Translations under genes and position numbers: made by a program | Notes under the pieces: generated by a model | Seen by the model: only the letters and a program-made list of their open reading frames with translations | The model's database searches: none | Told to the model about the DNA's origin: nothing | NCBI GenBank assembly: GCA_017883285.1 | Contig: JADGNV010000064.1 | Span: 1 to 45,677, forward strand | Length of the DNA stretch: 45,677 bases | Reading direction: 5' to 3' | Source: Candidatus Aminicenantota bacterium | Lineage (GTDB): Bacteria; Acidobacteriota; Aminicenantia; Aminicenantales; UBA4085 | Part shown: piece by piece, positions 7,468 to 14,496 of the stretch | Numbering within the stretch: position 1 is the first letter of the stretch | Layout: every line of letters begins with the position of its first letter

Positions 7468-8058
7468 TCAGGCCGAAGTCTTCGCCCCGCAGCTCACGCA
7501 GGTTTCGCCCGCCTTGTTGGTGTAGTTGCCGCAGGACGGGCATTCCACGAGCTCGATCTCGCAGTGGTTGCAGGCGCAGACGTCTTCGAGGCCCTCGACC
7601 GGGCCGTCGCAGTAGGGGCAGCTGCATTCCTCATCATGGTCGTCATGTTCGGACGCCGCAGGGGCCGCCGTCCCGGCCGCGGCGCCGGACGCCGATTTCC
7701 GCTCGTAATCCTCGATGGCCTTGTGGAGGGCGTCCGCACCCAGGTTGGAGCAGTGCATCTTGTTCTTGGGAAGGCCGCCCAGCTCCTCGGCCACCTTTTC
7801 GTTGGTGATGGCCATCGCCTCGGCCAGGGTCTTGCCCATGGCCATCTCCGAAACCATGCTCGAGACGGCGATCGCCGCCCCGCAGCCGAACGTCTGGAAC
7901 TTGATGTCGGCCAGTTTGTCGTCCTTCACTTTAATATAGAACGACATCATGTCTCCGCAGACGGGGTTGCCGACCTGGCCGATGCCGTCGGCGTCCGGGA
8001 GGGTGCCGACGTTGCGCGGATTGGCGAAGTGATCCATGACTTTGTCGGAGTAGATCAT
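7468..8058 (-). CDS. iscU: IscU-type Fe-S scaffold fused to a double zinc ribbon
   Basis: Residues 1-122 are a complete IscU/NifU-N scaffold with cluster-binding C34 (VCGD, with D36), C59 (TFGCGAA) and C103 (KMHCSNL). A flexible Ala-rich, then Asp/His-rich linker leads to a C-terminal tail of about 50 residues holding four CxxC pairs (147-150, 163-166, 173-176, 187-190), the pattern of two zinc ribbons. Ordinary IscU stops near residue 130, so the tail is an added module. The ATG overlaps the iscS stop as ATGA, so scaffold and desulfurase homologue are translationally coupled. Possible roles of the tail (metal delivery, docking, thiol buffering) are inference. Confidence 0.9.
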   Translation of the reverse strand: MIYSDKVMDHFANPRNVGTLPDADGIGQVGNPVCGDMMSFYIKVKDDKLADIKFQTFGCGAAIAVSSMVSEMAMGKTLAEAMAITNEKVAEELGGLPKNKMHCSNLGADALHKAIEDYERKSASGAAAGTAAPAASEHDDHDEECSCPYCDGPVEGLEDVCACNHCEIELVECPSCGNYTNKAGETCVSCGAKTSA

Positions 8059-9236
8059 GGGAGGCTCTCCTTGAGAAACGTGGTGTAAGTCGGGGACATC
8101 GCCCGCAGGCGGTCGATGATCGGCCCGAGCGAGGCGATCACGTAGTCGATGTCCTCGGCCGTGGTGTCGGCCAGGAGGCTGAAGACGAGCGACCCCTGGG
8201 CCAGCTCGTGGTCGAGCCCCATGGCCAGGAGGACGTGCGAGGCCTTGAGCGATTTCGACGAACAGGCCGAGCCGCTCGAGACCGAGATCCCCTTCATGTC
8301 CAGGCTGAGGAGCAGGGCTTCGCCCTCGACGAACCGGATGCAGAAGCTGGCGTGGTGGGGCAGACGCCGGGCGCGCGGACCGGTGAGGATCACATGGCCG
8401 TAGGTCCCGAGGACACCGTCGATCAGGCGGTCCCGCAGGGCGGCCGCCCGGGCGGCGCGGCCGGCCAGCTCGGCCCGGGCGATCTCGGCCGCCCGGCCGA
8501 AGCCGACGATGCCGGCCACGTTCTCGGTGCCTCCGCGCCGGCCGCCTTCCTGGACGCCGCCGTCGATGAGGGGCAGGACCCGCGTCCCCTTCCTGAGGAA
8601 GAGGGCGGCGGCGCCTTTCGGACCGTAGAACTGGTCGCCGGCCAGGCTCAGGGCGTCCACGCCGAGCGCCCGGACGTCGACGGGAAGGCTCCCGGCCGCG
8701 GCCACGGCGTCGGTGTGGACGAGGACGTTCCGGCCCTTACAGAGGGCGGCGATCTCGGCCACGGGCTCGATCGTCCCGACTTCGGAGTTGGCCAGCATGA
8801 CCGAGACGACCGTCGTCCTGGGGGTCAGAACCTTCTCGACGGCGGCCGGATCGACAAGGCCCTCCCCGTCGACGGGAACGACGGTCGCCGAGAAGCCGAA
8901 CTTTTCCAGCCCTTTGACCGCGTTCAGGACGGAGAGATGCTCGACGGCCGAGACGACGAGATGCGTCCCCTTGGCCCGCGAGGCCAGGGCCAGGCCCTTG
9001 AGGGCCAGGTTGTTCGCCTCGGAGCCGCTCGCGGTGAAGACGATCTCCGGCGCCGAGGCGCCGATCAGGGCCGCCACCCGCTCCCGGGCCTCCTCCGTCG
9101 CTTCGAGAACGGCCTGGCCGTCCCGGTGGAGGCTCTGCGGGTTCCCGAAGGACTCCTTCAGGAACGGGAGCATGGCCGCCAGGGCTTCGGGGTGGAGCGG
9201 CGTGGCGGCGATGCGGTCGAGATAGACGCGTTTCAT
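8055..9236 (-). CDS. IscS/NifS-family protein lacking the PLP-binding lysine
   Basis: A 393-aa class V aminotransferase-fold protein of the cysteine desulfurase family. The nucleophile loop is intact (SGSACSSK, C325), as are H100 (VEH), D176 (HTDA) and T237. The segment that normally reads SGHKxYGPKG instead reads AGDQFYGPKG (199-208): the lysine that forms the PLP Schiff base is Q202, the phosphate-binding Ser and His are A199 and D201, and the Gln contacting PLP is A179. The C-terminal substrate-binding Arg in RFSLG is also absent (LVFSLL). From memory, Archaeoglobus fulgidus IscS likewise lacks the lysine and resembles this protein at its C-terminus. It probably cannot act as a standard desulfurase and may donate a cluster Cys to IscU. 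Confidence 0.9.
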   Translation of the reverse strand: MKRVYLDRIAATPLHPEALAAMLPFLKESFGNPQSLHRDGQAVLEATEEARERVAALIGASAPEIVFTASGSEANNLALKGLALASRAKGTHLVVSAVEHLSVLNAVKGLEKFGFSATVVPVDGEGLVDPAAVEKVLTPRTTVVSVMLANSEVGTIEPVAEIAALCKGRNVLVHTDAVAAAGSLPVDVRALGVDALSLAGDQFYGPKGAAALFLRKGTRVLPLIDGGVQEGGRRGGTENVAGIVGFGRAAEIARAELAGRAARAAALRDRLIDGVLGTYGHVILTGPRARRLPHHASFCIRFVEGEALLLSLDMKGISVSSGSACSSKSLKASHVLLAMGLDHELAQGSLVFSLLADTTAEDIDYVIASLGPIIDRLRAMSPTYTTFLKESLP

Positions 9237-9291
9237 GTCCGCCTCCGGTTCGCCTTCGTCCTATAAGCTCGGGTGAGGCCCGGCGCCTCGC

Positions 9292-9513
9292 TTACAGGGC
9301 GATGACTTCCTTGACCTCGGGGACTTCCTTCTTCAGGATCCGCTCGATCCCCATCTTGAGGGTGAGCTGGGACATTGGGCAGCCGCCGCAGGCGCCGGTC
9401 AGCTTGACCTTGACCACGCCGTCGGCGCCCACGTCCACGAGCTCGACGTTGCCGCCGTCGGCCATGAGCGACGGGCGGACCTTATTCAAAGCCGCTTCGA
9501 CTTTCTCTTTCAT
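9292..9513 (-). CDS. NifU C-terminal-like (Nfu) Fe-S carrier
   Basis: A 73-residue stand-alone Nfu domain. It has the canonical start [16 protein letters not shown] and the cluster-binding CxxC at C42 and C45 ([18 protein letters not shown]). Nfu proteins carry and transfer [4Fe-4S] clusters to target enzymes. The ATG at 9511-9513 is preceded by GAAGGAGT at good spacing; an upstream in-frame ATG lies in the promoter and is rejected. It is the first gene of the run nfu-iscS-iscU-nadA, 55 nt before the iscS-like gene. Confidence 0.92.
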   Translation of the reverse strand: MKEKVEAALNKVRPSLMADGGNVELVDVGADGVVKVKLTGACGGCPMSQLTLKMGIERILKKEVPEVKEVIAL

Positions 9514-9546
9514 CGGTGACTCCTTCGGATATCCTGTCGAACTTCT

Positions 9547-9575
9547 ATTATAGCCGAAAGCCCGCCCCATTTCCA
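9547..9575 (-). promoter_or_regulatory. Promoter of the nfu-iscS-iscU-nadA operon
   Basis: On the minus strand a perfect TATAAT (9547-9552) is preceded after 17 bp by TGGAAA (9570-9575, 4 of 6 to the -35 consensus). Transcription would start near 9540 and leave a leader of about 27 nt with the GAAGGAGT ribosome site. No IscR-type palindrome was recognised. Confidence 0.55.
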
Positions 9576-9620
9576 GAATTGTTTACGCATTTCCTATCGG
9601 GTCATCGTAGATTACCCGGC

Positions 9621-11708
9621 TCAGGAGCACTTGTTGAAGCCGCAGTTCGGGCAGGTCGGGCACTTCTCGTCCGGCAGCGTCGCCCCGCACTGCTTGCAGA
9701 GGAGCTGGAACAGGTCGCGCGAGCCGTTCGGGACCGCCCCGAAATGGCGCTCGAGGACCTTGGCGATCGCGTCCGGGATGGAGTGGACGAGCCCGCCGTC
9801 GGTGAAGATGGGCTCCGACCCGCCGATCCCCTTGAGCTGGTTCACGACCTCCTTCGGCTCCACGCCGCTCCGGAGGGCGAGCGACACGAGCCGGCCGATC
9901 GCCTCGGCGTCGGCCATGGTCGTGTAGCCGCTCTTGCCGATGCTGGTGAAGACCTCGAACGGCTTCTGGTTGAAGAACGAGATCGTGACGTAGAGGTTGC
10001 CGAACCCGGTCTTGATCTTGTCCGTGACCGAGGTCAGCGTGTCGGGCCGCTCCTGGGGCAGCCGCTTCTCGGAGCCCGGACCCTTGGTTAGGACCTGGTC
10101 CTCCCGGCAGCCGTCCCGGTAGATCGTAATGCCCTTCGTCCCCAAGTCGTAGGCCTGGAGGTAGGCCTTCTCCACGTCCTTGAGGGTGGCGGTGTGAGGC
10201 AGGTTGATCGTCTTCGAGACCGAGTTGTCGACGTGCTTCTGGAAGGCGGCCTGCATCCGGAGGTGTCCCTCCGGGGCGATGTCGTGGGCCGTGACGAAGT
10301 ACTCGGGGTGCTTCTTCCCCGGGTTCTTCTCCTTCCAGGCCTCGTAGATCGGGTGCAGGTCCTTGATCTCGGAATCGATGATATGCGAGGTGAATTCGAA
10401 GGCGAAGACGGGCTCGATGCTCGAGGAGCAGCCCGCGATCCGGGAGATCGTCCCGGTCGGGGCGATGGTGAAGACCGTGGCGTTCCGCATCTTGCGGCCC
10501 TTGAAGACCGAGCGTCTGATGTTGGGGAAGTTCCCCCGCTCCTTGGCGAGCGCCCGGGACGCGGCCTCGGCTTCCGCCCGGAGGAACCCGGCCAGTTTCT
10601 CGGCGAAGGCCAGGGCCGGCGCCGAGTCGTACTTGAGGCCCCGGAGAATGAGCAGGTCGGCCCAGCCCATGACCCCCAGGCCGATCCGGCGGTTGCCTTT
10701 CGACATCGCCTCGATCTCCGGCAGCGGATACCGGTTGACGTCGATGACGTCGTCGAGAAAGCGGACGGCTACGGCGATGACCTGGGCGAACCGGTTCCAA
10801 TCGAACTGGTCGCGGGCTTGCGGAGCGTAGAACCCGGCGACGTTGATCGACCCCAGGTTGCAGGACTCGTAGGGATGGAGCGGCTGCTCGCCGCAGGGAT
10901 TGGTGGCCTCGATCGGTCCCAGACCGCGGGTCGGGTTGCCCTTGTTGATCCGGTCGATGAAGATCAGCCCCGGATCGCCGATCGCCCAGGCGGATTCGAC
11001 GATCATCCGGAAGACCTTGCGGGCGTCCTTGCGGTCCACCACTTTCTTCAGGAAGGGATCGACGATCTCGTACGACGTCCCCTTCTTGACCGCCTCCATA
11101 AAGGCGTCGGTCGCCGCGACGGAGATGTTGAAGTTGCCGACGCTCTTCCCGTCCTTCTTCATCAGGATGAATTCCGCGATGTCGGGATGGTCGGCCCGGA
11201 GGAGGCCCATGTTCGCCCCGCGGCGCGTCCCGCCCTGCTTGACGGCCTCGGTCGCGGCGTCGATGACCTTGAGGAACGAGACCGGGCCGGAGGCGACGCC
11301 CTGGGTTTTCTGGACGAAGCTGCCCTTCGGCCGCAGACGGCTGAAATCGAAGCCCGTCCCGCCGCCCTCCTTGTGGACGAGGGCCGCGTTCTTCACCGTG
11401 CTGAAGATGGACTCCATCGAGTCCTCGATGGGCAGGACGAAGCAGGCGCTCAGGCACATGTCCCGGCCGGCGCCGGTGAGCGTCGGGCTGTTCGGCAGGA
11501 AATCGCGGGCGATCATCGCGGCGAAGAACGTCTTGGCCCAGGCCTGCCGCTCGCGCGGCGTGCGCTCGGCCGTGGCCACGTATTTCGCCACCCGGTCGAA
11601 CAGGTCGGCGGGGGACTTGTCGAGGAATTCGCCCTTGGCGTTCTTCATGAAATACCGGGCTTTGAGGATCCGCAGCGCGTTCGGGGAAAATCCCTGGCTC
11701 TCCGTCAT
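9621..11708 (-). CDS. nrdJ: Adenosylcobalamin-dependent (class II) ribonucleotide reductase
   Basis: Reduces ribonucleotides to deoxyribonucleotides with B12 as radical source, independent of oxygen. The 695-aa chain has the ten-stranded barrel signatures: PNSPTLTGAGRDMCLSACF near residue 75 (first redox Cys), GTGFDFSRLRP, the thiyl-radical loop NPCGEQPLHPYESCNLGSIN and PTGTISRIAGCSSSIEP. The tail ends in a Cys-rich zinc-ribbon-like segment (CKQC, CPTC, CGFNKC) that probably serves as the redox shuttle to the active site. An ATG with AAAGGA upstream fixes the start. No nrdAB or nrdD is in the window, and no cobalamin riboswitch fits in the short leader. Confidence 0.95.
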   Translation of the reverse strand: MTESQGFSPNALRILKARYFMKNAKGEFLDKSPADLFDRVAKYVATAERTPRERQAWAKTFFAAMIARDFLPNSPTLTGAGRDMCLSACFVLPIEDSMESIFSTVKNAALVHKEGGGTGFDFSRLRPKGSFVQKTQGVASGPVSFLKVIDAATEAVKQGGTRRGANMGLLRADHPDIAEFILMKKDGKSVGNFNISVAATDAFMEAVKKGTSYEIVDPFLKKVVDRKDARKVFRMIVESAWAIGDPGLIFIDRINKGNPTRGLGPIEATNPCGEQPLHPYESCNLGSINVAGFYAPQARDQFDWNRFAQVIAVAVRFLDDVIDVNRYPLPEIEAMSKGNRRIGLGVMGWADLLILRGLKYDSAPALAFAEKLAGFLRAEAEAASRALAKERGNFPNIRRSVFKGRKMRNATVFTIAPTGTISRIAGCSSSIEPVFAFEFTSHIIDSEIKDLHPIYEAWKEKNPGKKHPEYFVTAHDIAPEGHLRMQAAFQKHVDNSVSKTINLPHTATLKDVEKAYLQAYDLGTKGITIYRDGCREDQVLTKGPGSEKRLPQERPDTLTSVTDKIKTGFGNLYVTISFFNQKPFEVFTSIGKSGYTTMADAEAIGRLVSLALRSGVEPKEVVNQLKGIGGSEPIFTDGGLVHSIPDAIAKVLERHFGAVPNGSRDLFQLLCKQCGATLPDEKCPTCPNCGFNKCS

Positions 11709-11753
11709 GGTTCGTCCTTTCCCTGCTTAATAGAGCGACTATATCGTAATAGT

Positions 11754-11782
11754 ATGATATCCGAAAACGCAAAATTTGAAAA
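11754..11782 (-). promoter_or_regulatory. Putative nrdJ promoter
   Basis: On the minus strand TTTTCA (11777-11782), 17 bp, TATCAT (11754-11759; 5 of 6). The predicted leader is about 40 nt and contains AAAGGA. The AT-rich stretch around 11735-11760 contrasts with flanking GC-rich coding DNA. Confidence 0.5.
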
Positions 11783-11884
11783 GAGAAATTCCCGGGCGCG
11801 GGACGGGCCTCAGTCCCTTTTCATCGGCTCGCCGCGGCCTTAGCCTTGGCTTGGCTTTGGCGGGCATGGGCTCCTCCTTCGATG

Positions 11885-13366
11885 TCACTCCCCATCCAGG
11901 AGTCTCTTCTGGCCTCCGAGCGACCGGATGGCCGTGACGTCCTGGCTGACTTCCAGACACCCGCGATACGCGCGATCCGGGCCGCGGACGGCGATATAGC
12001 GGATGTGGACGAATTTCCCCCGCAACGTGATCCAAAATTCGGCCGTGTCGCGCGTCCCGTCCTTGAACGATCGCAGAATTTTCTCGACGACGTGGACGCT
12101 CGCCGGCGGATGGCAGTTCTGCACCTTGCGGCCGATGATCGCCGGGCTCCGGGAGAAGATCCGCTCGGCCGAATCGGAATAATAGCGCACCGTGTCGTCC
12201 TCGTCGACGAAGCTGACGTCGAGCGGCAGGTGCTTCAGGACGAGGTTGACCATCTCGGGGGTCAACGCTCCGGTATCGAGGGCGATCGCGGCCGCCGGCC
12301 GGGCATAGCCTCCGCCGGCGGTCGGCGGAGCGGAGGGCGCCGCCGCGGGCTTCCATTCCGCGCCGGGCGTGATCCAGGCATATCCGACGACCTCCTCGCC
12401 GTTCTTGACCCGGGCCCAGTCCGCCTCGGTCAGGACCTCGAGGGTCATCGGGAAGAGGATCTTTTCCTCCTTGGAGATCATGTCCCGGATTTCGGTCATG
12501 ACCTGGCGGGCCATGGCCAGAGCCTCGTCGCGCTTTCCTTTGCGGAGATATTCGCCGAGCTCCTTCCAATGGGCCCGGACGTCGTCATGGATGGCCCACA
12601 TCACTTTGCTCGGCCCGCTCACGTTCCGATCCTCAAGGAGCGGAAAGAGCTGGTTTTCCTTTTTGAGATAATGTTTTTCGATCTCGCCGAGAGCCTCCCA
12701 TCGGGCGAGCAGTCCTTCGCGCAGGTCCCGCGGGAAGTCCATCGGCGGTGCGGCTTTCAGCGCGGAGAGGTGGCTCTCAAAATCGAGCAGGCGCTCTTCG
12801 AGGGCGCGGTTCTCGGCCATCAGGGTGTGGAGCGGATGGCCGGGCAAGGTCTGGGGCGGAGGCTGCGTGTCGAGGGAAGCCTGGAAGACCTGGACGTGGA
12901 CGTCGCAGAGCCGCTTGATCTCGGATTCGGGCATGCCCTCCTCGATCAGCCGCTGCTCCATCTCGGGGATCTCGGTCGGCCCCAGGTCCTTCACGAGTTC
13001 GGCGAACCGCCTGCGGAGAACGTCGATGTCTTCGCCGGCGTGCAGGTCGCGGATGATGTCCTTGAGGACTTCGAGGCGCGCCTCCCGGTCCCGGAACGGC
13101 GCGGGCGCGGCGCCGGCCGCCGCTTCCGGCCGGAGCTCCTCGCCCGTCACCCGCCGGATCTCGGCGCCGATCGCCGCGAGGAGTTTGTCGATCTCCATGT
13201 CGCCGAGGCCGGCGACCTGCTGGAGCGTCGCCAGGCGTCCGACGGTCTTCCGCAGAACCGGGTTCCTGAGCTTGGCGAACTTCGGGGACAGGCCGGCCAG
13301 GAATTCGAGGAGAAACGGATACGCCTTCAGCAGGTCGTCAAGCCTGCCGCTCGGTTCAAGGCGCAT
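11885..13366 (-). CDS. DUF1858-DUF438-hemerythrin-PAS sensor-like protein
   Basis: A 493-aa soluble protein with four modules in order. Residues 1-75 are DUF1858-like (LLKAYPFLLEFLAGLSPKF, then NPVLRKTVGRLATLQQVAGL). About 95-165 is DUF438 (EVLKDIIRDLHAGEDIDVLRRRF). About 170-315 is a hemerythrin/HHE helical bundle with the ligand-rich segments HYLKKENQLFPLLED, AIHDDVRAHW and SKEEKILFPM. About 365-490 is a PAS domain with NCHPPASVHVVEKIL. The combination suggests oxygen, NO or redox sensing or iron-centre repair, but no output domain is present and function is inferred. It follows the SH3/barrel gene by 25 nt. Confidence 0.85.
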   Translation of the reverse strand: MRLEPSGRLDDLLKAYPFLLEFLAGLSPKFAKLRNPVLRKTVGRLATLQQVAGLGDMEIDKLLAAIGAEIRRVTGEELRPEAAAGAAPAPFRDREARLEVLKDIIRDLHAGEDIDVLRRRFAELVKDLGPTEIPEMEQRLIEEGMPESEIKRLCDVHVQVFQASLDTQPPPQTLPGHPLHTLMAENRALEERLLDFESHLSALKAAPPMDFPRDLREGLLARWEALGEIEKHYLKKENQLFPLLEDRNVSGPSKVMWAIHDDVRAHWKELGEYLRKGKRDEALAMARQVMTEIRDMISKEEKILFPMTLEVLTEADWARVKNGEEVVGYAWITPGAEWKPAAAPSAPPTAGGGYARPAAAIALDTGALTPEMVNLVLKHLPLDVSFVDEDDTVRYYSDSAERIFSRSPAIIGRKVQNCHPPASVHVVEKILRSFKDGTRDTAEFWITLRGKFVHIRYIAVRGPDRAYRGCLEVSQDVTAIRSLGGQKRLLDGE

Positions 13367-13391
13367 GGCGGAACAGCCGGGCCGGGGCTCC

Positions 13392-14402
13392 TCAGAACTT
13401 GAAGCCGCCCACGATTGCGAACAGATTCGTCATGGGTTTGGCGCCGCTCGAGGTCGCGCCCGCAGCGACCTTTTCCAGGTCGGCGAGGCCGAGATGATAT
13501 CGGGCTTCGACGAAAACCTTCATGACGCCAAGGGAGAGGGACGCCCCGGCGCCGAAGATCGCACCGTAGTCCATTTTATTGAAGCTGTCCTTGTTGTCCT
13601 GATCCTTAATTTCTATGCTATTGGTCCCGTAAAAGGCCAGAATGTCCGGTCCGGAGGCCGTAAGATCAAGCTTCGCGGACATCAGGTAGGCGATCTCGCC
13701 GCCCCCGAGGAGATAGACGTCCGGTAAGCCCGCCTTGTTGAGAAGGTGGAATTTCAGAAGCACGGGTACGCTCACTTCGTCGAGCTTCATGGTGGCGTCG
13801 AACGTATCACCCTGGATGCTGCCGGCGAAGCGGACGCCTTTCTGGAGGTAGAGGAAATCGATTTCGAAGCCTATCGTGGAGCCCATTTCGAAGCCGATCC
13901 CGCCGCCGAAGCCCATCCGGCCTTTCTTGTACTGGTTGATGTTCTGCCCGCTGGTATCTTTACTGGTATCATAGGACATCGAAGCCGAGCCGAAGGCCCC
14001 CATCACCTTGAATCCGCCGGTCGAAGGCGCGGGCCCTGATTCCGCCACAGGGGCCTCCTCCCGGGGAACGTTCCTCGCCGGCTGACGGACCGGCGCCTCC
14101 TCCCGGACGGGCGCCTGGATTTGTCCTCCGCTGACGACGTCGACGACCGTGGCGCTGATGAAGCCGACGACCTGGCCGCCGGCGTCGGTCGTGATCGTAA
14201 CTTCGTACCAGTCGCCGACTTTCGCCCGGGATTCGAGCAGCGTGCCCAGACTGACCTGCTTGATCACCGCTCCGGCCGTATCGGCCTCGGCCCGGATATT
14301 CGCCGTCTGGACCTTGACCTTCAGGACAGTGGCGTTCTGTCCGGCGTAACCCGCCAGGGATATCACCGCGAGAATAAGCACCGCGATCGCGATTTTTTTC
14401 AT
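13392..14402 (-). CDS. Exported SH3-domain plus outer-membrane beta-barrel protein
   Basis: A 336-aa envelope protein. Residues 1-20 are a signal peptide (MKKIAIAVLILAVISLAGYA). Residues 28-90 form a bacterial SH3 (SH3b) domain (VQTANIRAEADTAGAVIKQV, GDWYEVTI). A Pro/Glu/Arg-rich linker (about 95-125) with repeated REEAPV follows, then a beta-barrel of about 200 residues of the PorT/OMP-b-brl type ending in GGFKF, with the terminal Phe used for outer-membrane insertion. It may link peptidoglycan (SH3b) to the outer membrane; this is inference. GGGAGAAGGGA-type ribosome site precedes the ATG. Confidence 0.8.
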   Translation of the reverse strand: MKKIAIAVLILAVISLAGYAGQNATVLKVKVQTANIRAEADTAGAVIKQVSLGTLLESRAKVGDWYEVTITTDAGGQVVGFISATVVDVVSGGQIQAPVREEAPVRQPARNVPREEAPVAESGPAPSTGGFKVMGAFGSASMSYDTSKDTSGQNINQYKKGRMGFGGGIGFEMGSTIGFEIDFLYLQKGVRFAGSIQGDTFDATMKLDEVSVPVLLKFHLLNKAGLPDVYLLGGGEIAYLMSAKLDLTASGPDILAFYGTNSIEIKDQDNKDSFNKMDYGAIFGAGASLSLGVMKVFVEARYHLGLADLEKVAAGATSSGAKPMTNLFAIVGGFKF

Positions 14403-14443
14403 GTGTCCCTTCTCCCTTCCATAGTCGGCATTTCGAATTCCTT

Positions 14444-14474
14444 ATTATATGCCACTATTCCCATCAAATTGCAA
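14444..14474 (-). promoter_or_regulatory. Putative promoter of the SH3/barrel gene
   Basis: On the minus strand a perfect TATAAT (14444-14449) lies 19 bp from TTGCAA (14469-14474). The long spacer makes the -35 assignment weak. The predicted leader is about 35 nt with a strong ribosome site. Confidence 0.4.
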
Positions 14475-14496
14475 GACTCTGCCCGATGGGCCGGCT

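Noticed and set aside
11709-11884. Cobalamin riboswitch upstream of the B12-dependent nrdJ
   Set aside because: The predicted leader is about 40 nt and no B12-box-like sequence was seen. The rest of the gap is too short for the aptamer.
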